From HK1 sp965202735 (lineage in GTDB: Bacteria; Pseudomonadota; Gammaproteobacteria; HK1), in assembly GCA_965202735.1 (NCBI GenBank), contig OZ241844.1, positions 620,001 to 684,000 of the forward strand: a stretch of 64,000 nucleotides of DNA, given 5' to 3'. A model generated the notes under the pieces. It saw only the letters and a list, made by a program, of their open reading frames with translations, was not told the DNA's origin and ran no database searches. The translations under genes were made by a program, and so were the position numbers. Positions 53,072 to 61,918 of the stretch are shown here, piece after piece; within the stretch, counting starts at the first letter, position 1, and every line of letters begins with the position of its first letter.

Positions 53072-54454
53072 TCAGGCCCCGCCGCGCCGCCGCCCGCGGA
53101 CGTCGTCCGCTACCCGCAGGATCGCGTCGATGCTCCGCTCGACGTCGGCGTCGGTGGTCGCCCACGACGAGACGCTGATGCGCATCGCGGACCGGCCGTT
53201 CCAGAACGTCCCCCCGCACCAGCAGGTGCCGTCGCGCTGCACGCCGCGGATCACTTCGGCGGTCGTGGCATCGTCGCCGAACGCGACGAGCACCTGGTTG
53301 AGCACCACGTCGTTGAGGACCTCGCAGCCGGACTCGCGCAGCCCCGCCGCGAACCGCCGCGCCTGGCGGCAGTTGCGCTCGACGAGCTCCTCCACGCCGT
53401 CGCGGCCGAGCGACGCGATGGCGGCCCAGATCTCGGCCCCGCGCAGGCGGCGGCTGGTCTCCGGGGTGAGCTCGCAGGGGTCGAGGCGGGTCCGGTCGGG
53501 GAGATAGTCCGCCCGCACCGACATCGCGCCGCCGAGCGCCTCGGGGTCGCGCACGATGGCGAGGCCGCTGTCGTAGGGCACGTTGAGCCACTTGTGGGCG
53601 TCGGTCGCCCACGAGTCGGCGCGCTCCACGCCGGCGGCGAGGGCGCCGCCGAGCCGGCTCGACACCCTCGCCCAGAGGCCGAAGGCTCCGTCCACGTGGA
53701 CCCAGACGTCGCCCGCGCGCACCGCGTCGCACACCGCGCCCACCGGATCGAACGCGCCGGTGTTCACGTTCCCCGCCTGGGTGCACACGATCGCCGGCCC
53801 CCGGAGCCGGGGGAGCGCGTCCGCCCGCATGCGGCCCTGACCGTCGGCCGGCACCCGGACCACCCGGTCGCGCCCGAGTCCGAGCATGCCGAGCGCCTTG
53901 AACAGCGTGGCGTGGGCCTGCTCGCCCGCCAGCACCGTGATCTCGGGGGCGTCGCGGAGCCCGTGCCGGTCGACGTCGTGTCCGTGCGCGAGCAGGACCG
54001 CACGCCGGGCGGCGGCGAGCGCGGTGAAGTTGGCCATGGTCGCGCCGGTGACGAACGCGGCGCCCGCGCCCGCGGGCAGGCCCAGAGCCTCCAGCACCCA
54101 CCCCATCGCGACCCGCTCGAGCGCGGCGCCGACCGGCGAGCTCACCTCGCTGAAGGCGTTCTGGTCCCACGCCGCCGCGAGCCAGCTCGCGGCCAGCGAC
54201 GCGGGCAGCGCGCCGCCGGTGACGAAGCCGAAGTAGCGGGGGCCGGCGCTCGCGACCACGCCCTGACCGCCGATCTCGTCGAGCCGCGAGAGGAGCTCCG
54301 ATGCCGGCAGCCCCTTGCGCGGCAGACCTCCGCCCAGGGCCGCCGCGAGCTCCCCCGCGTCGCGGGCGGGCCGGACGCGGCGCTCGGGGAGCGATTCGAG
54401 GAACCTCGCGGCGCGCGCCACCGTCCCGTGCAGAAGCTCCCGCGTGTCGCTCAT
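53072..54454 (-). CDS. Group II PLP-dependent amino acid decarboxylase-like protein
   Basis: A 460-residue PLP enzyme of the aromatic-L-amino-acid/glutamate/histidine decarboxylase group. The Schiff-base lysine is Lys288 in SWATDAHKWLNVPYDSG, the ring-nitrogen aspartate Asp255 in VHVDGAFGLWA, and the ring-stacking histidine His181 in EQAHATLFKA. GPRYFGFVTGG and NTGAFDPV also fit. Some relatives are aldolases or synthases, so the reaction is open. GGGAG precedes ATG 54454. A transporter-like gene lies 80 bp downstream on the same strand and may move its substrate or product. The 207 bp between this gene and recC hold nothing clear. Confidence 0.9.
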   Translation of the reverse strand: MSDTRELLHGTVARAARFLESLPERRVRPARDAGELAAALGGGLPRKGLPASELLSRLDEIGGQGVVASAGPRYFGFVTGGALPASLAASWLAAAWDQNAFSEVSSPVGAALERVAMGWVLEALGLPAGAGAAFVTGATMANFTALAAARRAVLLAHGHDVDRHGLRDAPEITVLAGEQAHATLFKALGMLGLGRDRVVRVPADGQGRMRADALPRLRGPAIVCTQAGNVNTGAFDPVGAVCDAVRAGDVWVHVDGAFGLWARVSSRLGGALAAGVERADSWATDAHKWLNVPYDSGLAIVRDPEALGGAMSVRADYLPDRTRLDPCELTPETSRRLRGAEIWAAIASLGRDGVEELVERNCRQARRFAAGLRESGCEVLNDVVLNQVLVAFGDDATTAEVIRGVQRDGTCWCGGTFWNGRSAMRISVSSWATTDADVERSIDAILRVADDVRGRRRGGA

Positions 54455-54534
54455 GATTCGCCCGCTCCCGATGTCGGCGGATACCGGGGCGCCCGTCCCG
54501 GCTCTCGTGCGGCGGATTCCGGCACGCACGCGGT

Positions 54535-55875
54535 CTACCGCACCAGCGCGTCATGGCCCGCGAACACCGCGCCGGCGGCCAGGACCATGATCGCGCAGTA
54601 GAGCACATTCCAGCGCGCAAGCCGCCAGCTCGAGGCGCCGCAGCGCGCCGCGAGCACCAGGTTGACCCCGGAGTACGGACCGGCGGCCGACCCGATCCCC
54701 CAGCCCGTCACGCACACCACCGCGAGCAGCGTCGGGTCGGGGGACGCCGGCAGCGTCACCGCCACGAGCGCGGTGACCGAGACCAGCGGATGCACTCCGG
54801 CCATCGCGCCCAGGACGATTCCGGCGAGCGCCGCGGTCCCGGTGGCCGGACCGAGCGCGAAGACCGGCGCCACCGAGGGCCAGGCGGAGGCCAAGGCGGT
54901 CAGCCCTCCTCCCAGCACCCCGGCGGCCAGGAACAGCGCCAGCTCGCCGCTCATGCCCGGGAGGTCGGTCAGCGCGAACCGCGCCACCGTACGCAGCGCG
55001 CCGGTCCCCCCGGACCGTGCGGCGAGGACGGCCACGGCGAGAAGCGGCGCGAGCGCCGCGACCAGCAGCAGCACCGGCAGCGACGGCCACCTCCAGTGCG
55101 CGGCCGCCACCGAGCCGACGAGCACGAACGGCAGCCAGAGGCTCTCCAGGCGAAACGGATAGCCCTCGAACCCGGAGATCGCCTCGCCCTCCTCGAGCCG
55201 GCCGATGAGCGCGGCGACGACGAGTCCGACGCCCGCCAGCGCGACCCCGGTCAGCACCAGCTCGGGGAACCGCACCCCCGGCACCAGGCCGAGCGCCAGC
55301 GCGAACCCGCCGATGAACGGAGAGTAACAGGCGACCATGGAGTACGAACGCGCGAGCATCGCGGCCTCGCGGCGGCCGAGCGGCCGGGACCGGGCCAGCC
55401 GGTCCGCGAACACCACCAGGGCCGAGATGTTGATGACGGCGCCGAACAGGTGCACCCCCGCCATCGTGCGCAGGTAGGCCCCGAGACCGCGCGGAGCGGT
55501 GGAGCCCGCCCCGCGCACCGCGTCGGCGACGTACACGAGGCGCAGAAACGCGACCCCGGCGAGGAGCGTGAGGATCGGCAGCGAACGCCCCGCGACGTCG
55601 CCCCAGTCGATCCGCGCGCCGCGCGCGGCGGCCGCCGCGACGCACGCGAGCCCGACCCCGGCCATCAGCCCGACCTGGACCCGCGCGCGGCGCGGGAGCC
55701 GGGTCCATACCGCGACGCCCGCGACCCAGGCCGCCGCCACCCCGACCTCGCGCGGAAACGCGGGCACGATCCCGTGGACGATCGACGCCGCCAGCATCGT
55801 CGCGATCATCAGCCCGGGAAGCGCGTCGCGGCGGGCCGGCGCCGCCCCGGAACCTGATGCACCCTGCTTCGCCAA
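54535..55875 (-). CDS. Multi-pass membrane protein, transporter-like
   Basis: About 446 residues with ten or more hydrophobic segments (MIATMLAASIVHGIVPAFPREVG, AGVHLFGAVINISALVVFA, LPVLLLVAALAPLLAVAVLAA, LAGIVLGAMAGVHPLVSVTALVAVTL). The SPFIGGFALALGL and GSAAGPYSGVNLVLAARCG stretches look like the repeated re-entrant loops of ion-transporter-superfamily permeases, but I cannot name the family. The start is uncertain: TTG 55875 has GAGGAGG eight bases before it, while ATG 55809 gives a shorter N-terminus. Its upstream side runs into an integrase remnant. Confidence 0.7.
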   Translation of the reverse strand: MAKQGASGSGAAPARRDALPGLMIATMLAASIVHGIVPAFPREVGVAAAWVAGVAVWTRLPRRARVQVGLMAGVGLACVAAAAARGARIDWGDVAGRSLPILTLLAGVAFLRLVYVADAVRGAGSTAPRGLGAYLRTMAGVHLFGAVINISALVVFADRLARSRPLGRREAAMLARSYSMVACYSPFIGGFALALGLVPGVRFPELVLTGVALAGVGLVVAALIGRLEEGEAISGFEGYPFRLESLWLPFVLVGSVAAAHWRWPSLPVLLLVAALAPLLAVAVLAARSGGTGALRTVARFALTDLPGMSGELALFLAAGVLGGGLTALASAWPSVAPVFALGPATGTAALAGIVLGAMAGVHPLVSVTALVAVTLPASPDPTLLAVVCVTGWGIGSAAGPYSGVNLVLAARCGASSWRLARWNVLYCAIMVLAAGAVFAGHDALVR

Positions 55876-55962
55876 CCGTCCGACCTCCTCGCTGTGCGCG
55901 GCCGCCGCCCCGGCCGCCGGCTTCCGGGGAGTATCCGTTTCCGTCTCCGCGAACCCCGGAGA

Positions 55963-56222
55963 GGCCGATCTCCAAGAATCTGACGCTCTGGTACAGGCTT
56001 CGACGGGAGGTCGGTATAGAGGACGTGCGCCTGCATGACTTGCGACATTCCTATGCAAGCCAGTGCGTGATGGCGGGCGTTCCCCTGCCGGTGGTGTCAA
56101 AACTGCTGGGGCCCAGCCAGTGCGCAATGACCCTCCGATACGCCCACGCGGCCGACAGGGATGTCGAGGCCGCAGCGGAGCGGGTTGGCGCGCGGATTGA
56201 AGAATTGTTGCAGTGTGGGTGA
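55963..56222 (+). pseudogene. Tyrosine recombinase (phage-type integrase), C-terminal remnant
   Basis: The frame reads ISKNLTLWYRLRREVG, then RLHDLRHSYASQCVMAGVPL, LPVVSKLLGPSQCAMTLRYAH and RVGARIEELL. This is the C-terminal half of an integrase, with the His-x-x-Arg box (HDLRH) and the residue before the catalytic tyrosine region (TLRYAH). The first catalytic arginine and all N-terminal domains are missing; the sequence joins directly to the transporter gene's upstream DNA. The base composition is lower in GC than its surroundings. Confidence 0.85.
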
Positions 56223-56225
56223 GGG

Positions 56226-56546
56226 CGTGGAGTTGCCCCGTTTCCGTGGACGGTTTATCGCTTGGCATTCAATCGGGGTGATAGTAGCTCCTCTCGATGT
56301 GGTGTGGGGGACAGGGGCAAAGGCATTGGAGGGGCGAATCGTGGCGCACTGGAACGCGCACGAGGAGCGGTATACGTGGCTGGTCACGAATCTCTCGCGG
56401 GCTCGGGTGACGAGTGAGCAGGTGGGTCAGGTGTACCGGCTGCGGTGGCAGGTGGAGCTGCTGTTCAAGGAGTGGAAGTCGTACGCGAACCTCCATGCGT
56501 TCGATACAGGCAACGCCAGCATTGCGGAAGGGCTCATTTCGAATTC
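56226..56546 (+). pseudogene. IS4-type transposase remnant
   Basis: The frame includes RYTWLVTNLSRARVTSEQVG, VYRLRWQVELLFKEWKSYAN and LHAFDTGNASIAEGLI, the well-known block around the catalytic glutamate of IS4-family DDE transposases. Neither end of the gene is present; it is cut at 56546 by the RTX gene's end. It shows that this spot has taken up mobile DNA more than once. Confidence 0.82.
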
Positions 56547-56552
56547 GCCCGC

Positions 56553-58796
56553 TCAGCCGCCGAGGAAATCGAAATCGGCATCGGTCAGATCCGACGCGGC
56601 CACGCCTTCCAGCGTGATGCTGGCGTCGTCCCCGTAGCCGGTAATTACCGCATGGCCTTTCGCGTTGTTCGTGATGGTCAGGTCGGAGAACTTCAATCCG
56701 CCCTTGATGACGAGGGTGTCCTTCCCGTCCTCGAAGTCAAGGACCGTGTCGGCACCGTCCCCACTGCCGAACACGAACCGGTCGGCACCGCCTCCGCCAT
56801 GAAGGGTGTCATTGCCCTTGCCGCCCTCGAGCGTGTCGTTGCCCGTCCCGTCGACCGGGGACCTGCCGTCGAAGTTGCCGCCATAGAGTTTGTCGTCGCC
56901 GTCGCCGCCGTAGAGCGTGTCGTTGCCGTCGTCGCCGCCCCCCCAGTTGCCGCCATGGATCGTGTCGTTGCCATCACCGCCGTGGAGCGTGTCGTCGCCG
57001 TCGTCGCCGCCGCCCCAGTTGCCGCCGATGAGGCTGTCGTCGCCGTCGTCGCCGTGGAGCGTGTCGTCGCCGTCGTCGCCGTCGCCCCGGTTGCCGCCGA
57101 TGAGGCTGTCGTCGCCGTCGCCGCCGTGGAGCGTGTCGTCGCCGTCGTCGCCGTCGCCCCAGTTGCCGCCGTAGAGGCTGTCGTCGCCGTCGTCGCCGCC
57201 GCCCCGGTTGCCGCCGATGAGGCTGTCGTCGCCGTCGCCGCCGTGGAGCGTGTCGTCGCCGTCGTCGCCGTCGCCCCAGTTGCCGCCGTAGAGGCTGTCG
57301 TCGCCGGCACCCCCCCACAGCGTGTCATTGCCATCGTTGCCGATGGGGCCGCCGAAGTCTCTATGGCCGCCGCTGTTGCCGCCGTAGAGGCTGTCGTCGC
57401 CGTCGCCGCCGTGGAGCGTGTCGTCGCCGTCGTCGCCGCCGCCGTTGTTGCCGCCGTAGAGGCTGTCGTCGCCGCCGTTGCCATAAAGCGTGTCGCGGTC
57501 GTAATCGTGTCTGCCGCCGCTGTTGCCGCCGAAAAGGCTGTCGTCGCCGTCACCACCGCGCAGCGTTTTGCCTATGGGCGCCAGCGCGACGGCAGGGTTC
57601 CCGTCCGTACCCGTTGAGCTGGTTTGCGGCTCGCCGGGAGGCGCGTTCGGGGCCCTGTCAGGCTGGCCGGCACCATGCACGACCTTGTCGCCGCCGCCGG
57701 GGGCCTGCTGCTGCGTACCGGGCAGCGCGAAGTCGTCCATGTTAATCGTTGCCGCCGAAACACCCGTCAGCCGGATGGTGTCGCCGAGGTTGCCGTAGCG
57801 GATGACGGTATCGCCGCCGTCCTGCCGGATGTCCAGCCCGGCGAACCCGCCGCTCACCCCGTCGATGCTGATCGTGTCGCCGTCCCCGAAATCGTCAATG
57901 ATGTCGTGCCCGTCTCCGGCCCTGAACACGAAGGTGTCGGCGCCCCGCCCGCCCCTGAGCGTGTCGTCGCCCCGCCCGCCGTTCAGGGTGTCGGCGCCCT
58001 TGCCGCCGCCCAGGACGTCGGCGCCCCCGCCGCCGTTCAGGATGTCGTCGCCCTTTCCGCCCTTCAGGGTGTCGTCGCCGTCCCCGCCGTCGAGGGTGTC
58101 GGCGCCCTTGCCGCCCTTCCGCGTCACTCCGGCGGCCTTCTGCCCGGCGGCGCCGGCCCTGTCGCCTTCCGTCCGGGTCACCTGCGCCAGGACGGGGCCT
58201 TCGCCTTCTCCGTCGCCCTCGTCCTCGCCGCCGCCCCCGCCGCCGTTCGGGGTGTCGTCGTCCTCGTCACCCCCCTGCGGGTCCCCCTCGGCGGGAAGAA
58301 ACTCGAAGCGGTCCTTGCCCAGCTCCGCCGCCGACACGCCCGACACCCGGACGGTGTCGCCCTCGCCGTAGCGGATGACGACATCGGCCCCGTCCTGCTC
58401 GATGACCAGCCCCTCGAAGCCCCCGGACACGCCGGTCATCTCGATGGTGTCGCCGTCCTCGAAGTCGACAATCTTGTCGTGTCCGTCCCCGACCGCGAAC
58501 GCGAAGGTGTCGGCGCCGAGGCCGCCCCACAGCGTGTCATTGCCCCGGCCGCCCTTCAGAGTGTCGTCGCCGCGTCCGCCCCACAGCGTGTCGACGCCCT
58601 CGCCGCCGTCGAGCGTGTCGTCGCCGTCGCCGCCGTAGAGCGTGTCGTTGCCCGCGTCGCCATGCACGGCGTCATCGCCAAGCCAGCCGTCGAGGGTGTC
58701 GCCGCCCGCGCCGCCATGGAGCTCGTCATTGCCGTCGCCGCCCGTCAGGGTGTCGGCCGTCTCACCGCCGCGAAGCGTGATGCCTTCAACTGTCAT
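56553..58796 (-). CDS. RTX-type calcium-binding repeat protein
   Basis: A 747-residue acidic protein built of hemolysin-type GGxGxDxLx nonapeptides (GGDGDDTLDGGEGVDTLWGG). Three blocks of repeats each end in a similar domain: GADTFAFAVGDGHDKIVDFE with a VIRYGEGDTVRVSGVSA-like close, a second near residue 300, and a last GADRFVFGSGDGADTVLDFE. The third repeat block (about 410-630) has long units, GGNWGDGDDGDDTLHGGDGD, repeated with little change. The C-terminus (DASITLEGVAASDLTDADFDFLGG) resembles type I secretion signals. No ABC/HlyD/TolC genes are near, so export would need genes elsewhere. It is flanked by mobile-element remnants, which suggests gain by transfer. Confidence 0.92.
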   Translation of the reverse strand: MTVEGITLRGGETADTLTGGDGNDELHGGAGGDTLDGWLGDDAVHGDAGNDTLYGGDGDDTLDGGEGVDTLWGGRGDDTLKGGRGNDTLWGGLGADTFAFAVGDGHDKIVDFEDGDTIEMTGVSGGFEGLVIEQDGADVVIRYGEGDTVRVSGVSAAELGKDRFEFLPAEGDPQGGDEDDDTPNGGGGGGEDEGDGEGEGPVLAQVTRTEGDRAGAAGQKAAGVTRKGGKGADTLDGGDGDDTLKGGKGDDILNGGGGADVLGGGKGADTLNGGRGDDTLRGGRGADTFVFRAGDGHDIIDDFGDGDTISIDGVSGGFAGLDIRQDGGDTVIRYGNLGDTIRLTGVSAATINMDDFALPGTQQQAPGGGDKVVHGAGQPDRAPNAPPGEPQTSSTGTDGNPAVALAPIGKTLRGGDGDDSLFGGNSGGRHDYDRDTLYGNGGDDSLYGGNNGGGDDGDDTLHGGDGDDSLYGGNSGGHRDFGGPIGNDGNDTLWGGAGDDSLYGGNWGDGDDGDDTLHGGDGDDSLIGGNRGGGDDGDDSLYGGNWGDGDDGDDTLHGGDGDDSLIGGNRGDGDDGDDTLHGDDGDDSLIGGNWGGGDDGDDTLHGGDGNDTIHGGNWGGGDDGNDTLYGGDGDDKLYGGNFDGRSPVDGTGNDTLEGGKGNDTLHGGGGADRFVFGSGDGADTVLDFEDGKDTLVIKGGLKFSDLTITNNAKGHAVITGYGDDASITLEGVAASDLTDADFDFLGG

Positions 58797-59233
58797 GGTC
58801 TATTCTCCTGTTGGTGAAGCCGCCTGTTGGTGAAGCCGCCGACACGCCGTCGGCACTGCGAAGCGGCGCCGGGCGCCATCGCGCCGCAGCGTGGACGAGT
58901 TTCGAAGTCGGGGCGGTCCCGGAAGGCGCAGCCGTGCCGATGCCGGGTGAAAGGGGCCGGGCGGCGTCCGGATACCTTGCGTCAGGCGGCGCCCGGCAGG
59001 ACACCGCTCAAGGGACGGACGCGCGAAGGCTGCCCGATTACCTTGCGGGGGGGGGGGTACAGGGGATAAACGCCAATCGGTCTGTCATGTCGGCACTCCC
59101 CATGGTGCATGCGAACATCAACGCCTCGTGCAGGAAGCTGCCGTCGTGCCCGCACGATGCGTCTGGACACCCATCGTCTCTCGTTACCATGGCCGATACG
59201 GATGCCGATTGCAAACCACTTGCGCCCCCGACC
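58797..59233. other. Gap upstream of the RTX gene
   Basis: No credible gene. It holds a short direct repeat (ctgttggtgaagccgcc, twice at about 58808-58844), a run of eleven G at 59047-59057, and mixed-composition DNA. The RTX promoter should be here. Confidence 0.5.
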
Positions 59234-59363
59234 AGGACCATTCAAAAGTCGCGGTCATTGGCCGCCCGACCGGAAGACCGCACGGTGACGGGCGGTCTTC
59301 CGGCATCGAAGGCCCGGACCGAGGGCCTGATGAACCGTTCGTCACGACTTCCGGAGAGCCCTG
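59234..59363 (+). mobile_element. Element B copy with direct repeat flanks of about 12 bp
   Basis: aggaccattcaaaagtcgc to ccggagagccctg, nearly identical to the copy at 2333-2462. tgcgcccccgacc stands at 59221-59233 and again at 59362-59374, overlapping the element end by two bases, as a target duplication would. Confidence 0.8.
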
Positions 59364-59594
59364 CGCCCCCGACCGGCCGCTGACTCTTCGCCGCCGCTGC
59401 CGCCATTCACCGCTGCGCTGTGGAACATGTGAAACGCGATCCTTGGAGACATGGACCATGTGGGACGAACGCCCTGCGCTGCGGGAACAGGTCCCGCCCG
59501 TGCCGGCGGCCCGGTGCGCACGGTGTGACGAACGGCGCCATGCCCTTCCGTCACGCGGCCCGGTCGTCTCGCTCAATCGCCGCGACGGCTCCAA
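59364..59594. other. Non-coding gap
   Basis: About 230 bp with no supported gene, of lower GC content in part. It separates element B from the IS630 remnant and may be the decayed front part of that insertion sequence. Confidence 0.4.
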
Positions 59595-59790
59595 TCCCTT
59601 GTCAGTCAGCGGGCCATCAAGCGGGGCTCGTTTGACAGCGTTGCTCAACTCGTCAGCACGATTGAGCGCTTCATCGCACAGTACAATGACGGCGCATCCC
59701 CTTTCGTATGGGTTGCAACGGCGGAATCGATCTTCGGCAAGCTTGAACGCTTATCTTCTCGTATTTGCGGGACACCACACTATCAGGGAA
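59595..59790 (+). pseudogene. IS630-type transposase, C-terminal remnant
   Basis: In the frame starting at 59595 the sequence reads SQRAIKRGSFDSVAQLVSTI, then ERFIAQYNDGASPFVWVATA and ESIFGKLERLSSRICG. The I-x-x-FI-x-x-YN-x-x-x-x-PFxWxATA pattern is the end of IS630-family transposases. No start, catalytic DDE residues or IS ends are present. Confidence 0.78.
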
Positions 59791-59891
59791 TCTGGGCGGA
59801 TCAACTCCCCTGCGCGTCGCGGGCCGGAACCGGGTTAGACTCGCGCCGCCTCCGCTGCGCCGGCCGCGGCGCTCCGACCTCCCCCGGCTCC

Positions 59892-61688
59892 ATGGACATC
59901 CGCAACGTCGCGATCATCGCCCACGTCGATCACGGCAAGACCACGCTCGTGGACCGGCTGCTGCAGCAGACCGCCTCCGATGCGCGCGCCGTGATCGCCG
60001 AGCGGGCGCTCGACAGCCACGACCTGGAGCGCGAGCGCGGGATCACCATCCTGTCGAAGACCACCGCGGTCGAGCACGCGGGATGCCGCATCAACATCGT
60101 GGACACCCCGGGCCACGCCGACTTCGGGGGCGAGGTGGAGCGGATCCTCTCGATGGTCGACGCGGTGTTGCTGGTGGTGGACGCGGTGGAGGGCCCGATG
60201 CCCCAGACCCGCTTCGTCACGAGCAAGGCGTTCGCGGCCGGGCTGGACCCGATCCTCGTCGTCAACAAGATCGACCGCGACGGCGCCCGCCCCCACCGGG
60301 TGGTCGACGAGGTCTTCGACCTCTTCGACCGCCTCGGCGCCACCGAGAAGCAGCTCGACTTTCCCGTGGTGTTCACCTCCGCCACGCTCGGCGTCGCCGG
60401 CCCGGACCCGGAGCGGCTCGCGCCCGGCATGGCTCCGCTGCTGGACCTCGTCGTCGAGCGGGTGCCGCCGCCCGCCGCGGACACCGGCGGGCCGTTCCAG
60501 ATGCAGGTCAGCACCCTCGACTACTCCAGCTACGTCGGGGTCATCGGCATCGGCCGGGTCAGGCGGGGCTCGCTCCCGCCCCGCTCGCCGGTGGCGGTGG
60601 TGAACGCGGCGGGGGAGACGCGCCGGGGCCGCGTCCTGTCGGTGCTCGCCAGCCGCGGACTCGAGCGGGTGGAGCTCGGGCAGGCGCGCGCCGGGGACAT
60701 CGTGTGCGTCACCGGAGTCGACGGCGTGGGGGTCTCCGACACGCTGTGCGACGTGGACGCGGTCGAGGCGCTGCCGCCGCTCCAGGTCGACGAGCCGACG
60801 CTCACCATGGCCTTCTGCGTCAACACCTCCCCGTTCGCCGGACTGGAGAGCCGGTTCCTGACCAGCCGCCAGCTCCGGGCGCGACTGTTCCGCGAGGCGT
60901 CCCACAACGTGGCGCTCCGGGTCGAGGAAACCCCCGACCCGGACCGGTTCCAGGTCTCGGGCCGGGGCGAGCTGCACCTGTCGGTGCTGATCGAGACCAT
61001 GCGCCGGGAGGGCTACGAGCTCGCGGTGTCGCGGCCGTCGGTCATCCACCGCGAGGTGGACGGAGAGCGCCACGAGCCCTTCGAGCTGGTGGTCTTCGAC
61101 GTCGACGCCGCGCACCAGGGCCGGCTGATGGAGGCGATCGGGGAGCGCAAGGGCGAGTTCCGAAGCGTCGAGCACGATGCGGCGGGACGGGTGCGCCTCA
61201 TCTGCAGGGTGGCGACGCGGGCGCTCGTGGGCTTCCGTACCGAGCTCACGTCGCTCACCTCGGGCTCCGGCATCATGACCTTCTCGTCGGCCGGACACGG
61301 GCGCGAGGTGCGGGGACTGGCCTCGGGAAGGAAGTCCGGCGTCCTCGTCTCGAACGCGACCGGCCGGGCCGTCGCCTACGCGCTGTTCAACCTCCAGACC
61401 CGCGGCCGCCTCATGGTGCGGCCGGGCGCCGAGGTGTACGAGGGCATGGTGGTCGGCATCCACAGCCGGTCGAACGACCTGACCGTCAACCCGCTCAGGG
61501 AGAAGAAGCTCACCAACATCCGCGCCGCCGGCAGCGACGAGAACATCCTGCTCACGCCGCCGGTGGAGCTCACCCTGGAGCGGGCGCTGGCGTTCATCGA
61601 CGACGACGAGCTCGTGGAGGTGACCCCGCGCTCGATCCGGATCCGGAAGCGATGGCTGCGCGAGAGCGAGCGGCGGCGGGCCGGGTAG
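59892..61688 (+). CDS. typA: Ribosome-associated GTPase TypA/BipA
   Basis: A translational GTPase of the EF-G group linked to 50S assembly at low temperature and to stress. It has G1 AHVDHGKTTLVDRLLQQ, switch region RERGITILSKTTAV, G3 DTPGHADFGGEVERIL and G4 VNKIDR. The TypA tail is shown by SGRGELHLSVLIETMRREGYE, GREVRGLASGRKSGVLVSNA and NIRAAGSDENILLTPP. Length 598 is normal. It starts about 100 bp after the IS630 remnant. Confidence 0.97.
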   Translation: MDIRNVAIIAHVDHGKTTLVDRLLQQTASDARAVIAERALDSHDLERERGITILSKTTAVEHAGCRINIVDTPGHADFGGEVERILSMVDAVLLVVDAVEGPMPQTRFVTSKAFAAGLDPILVVNKIDRDGARPHRVVDEVFDLFDRLGATEKQLDFPVVFTSATLGVAGPDPERLAPGMAPLLDLVVERVPPPAADTGGPFQMQVSTLDYSSYVGVIGIGRVRRGSLPPRSPVAVVNAAGETRRGRVLSVLASRGLERVELGQARAGDIVCVTGVDGVGVSDTLCDVDAVEALPPLQVDEPTLTMAFCVNTSPFAGLESRFLTSRQLRARLFREASHNVALRVEETPDPDRFQVSGRGELHLSVLIETMRREGYELAVSRPSVIHREVDGERHEPFELVVFDVDAAHQGRLMEAIGERKGEFRSVEHDAAGRVRLICRVATRALVGFRTELTSLTSGSGIMTFSSAGHGREVRGLASGRKSGVLVSNATGRAVAYALFNLQTRGRLMVRPGAEVYEGMVVGIHSRSNDLTVNPLREKKLTNIRAAGSDENILLTPPVELTLERALAFIDDDELVEVTPRSIRIRKRWLRESERRRAG

Positions 61689-61738
61689 CGCCTCCGCGCG
61701 GGTCCCCGGACCCCCGCGCCAGGTCGCGGAGCGGGCGC

Positions 61739-61918
61739 ATGGCGCGAGGCCAGCGTGACCCGGAATCCGCGCCGCCGCCGCGCATGGCCCGAGGTCCGCG
61801 TGACCCGGAATCCGCAGCACTGCCGCGCATGGCGCGAGAACCGCGTGACGCGAAGTTCGTGCCGGCGCCGCGCATGGCGCGAGGCCAGCGTGACCCGGAA
61901 TCCGCGCCGCCGCCGCGT
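61739..61918. repeat. 45-bp tandem repeat at the dusA 5' end, four copies
   Basis: cgcatggcgcgaggccagcg or close forms recur at 61737, 61782, 61827 and 61872, a 45-bp period. Each unit encodes 15 residues of the MARGxRDPESAxxPR type; each unit also carries an in-frame ATG. Confidence 0.88.

Noticed and set aside
58811..59383. Plus-strand open frame of 190 codons upstream of the RTX gene
   Set aside because: No motif, no ribosome site, and it runs through element B.
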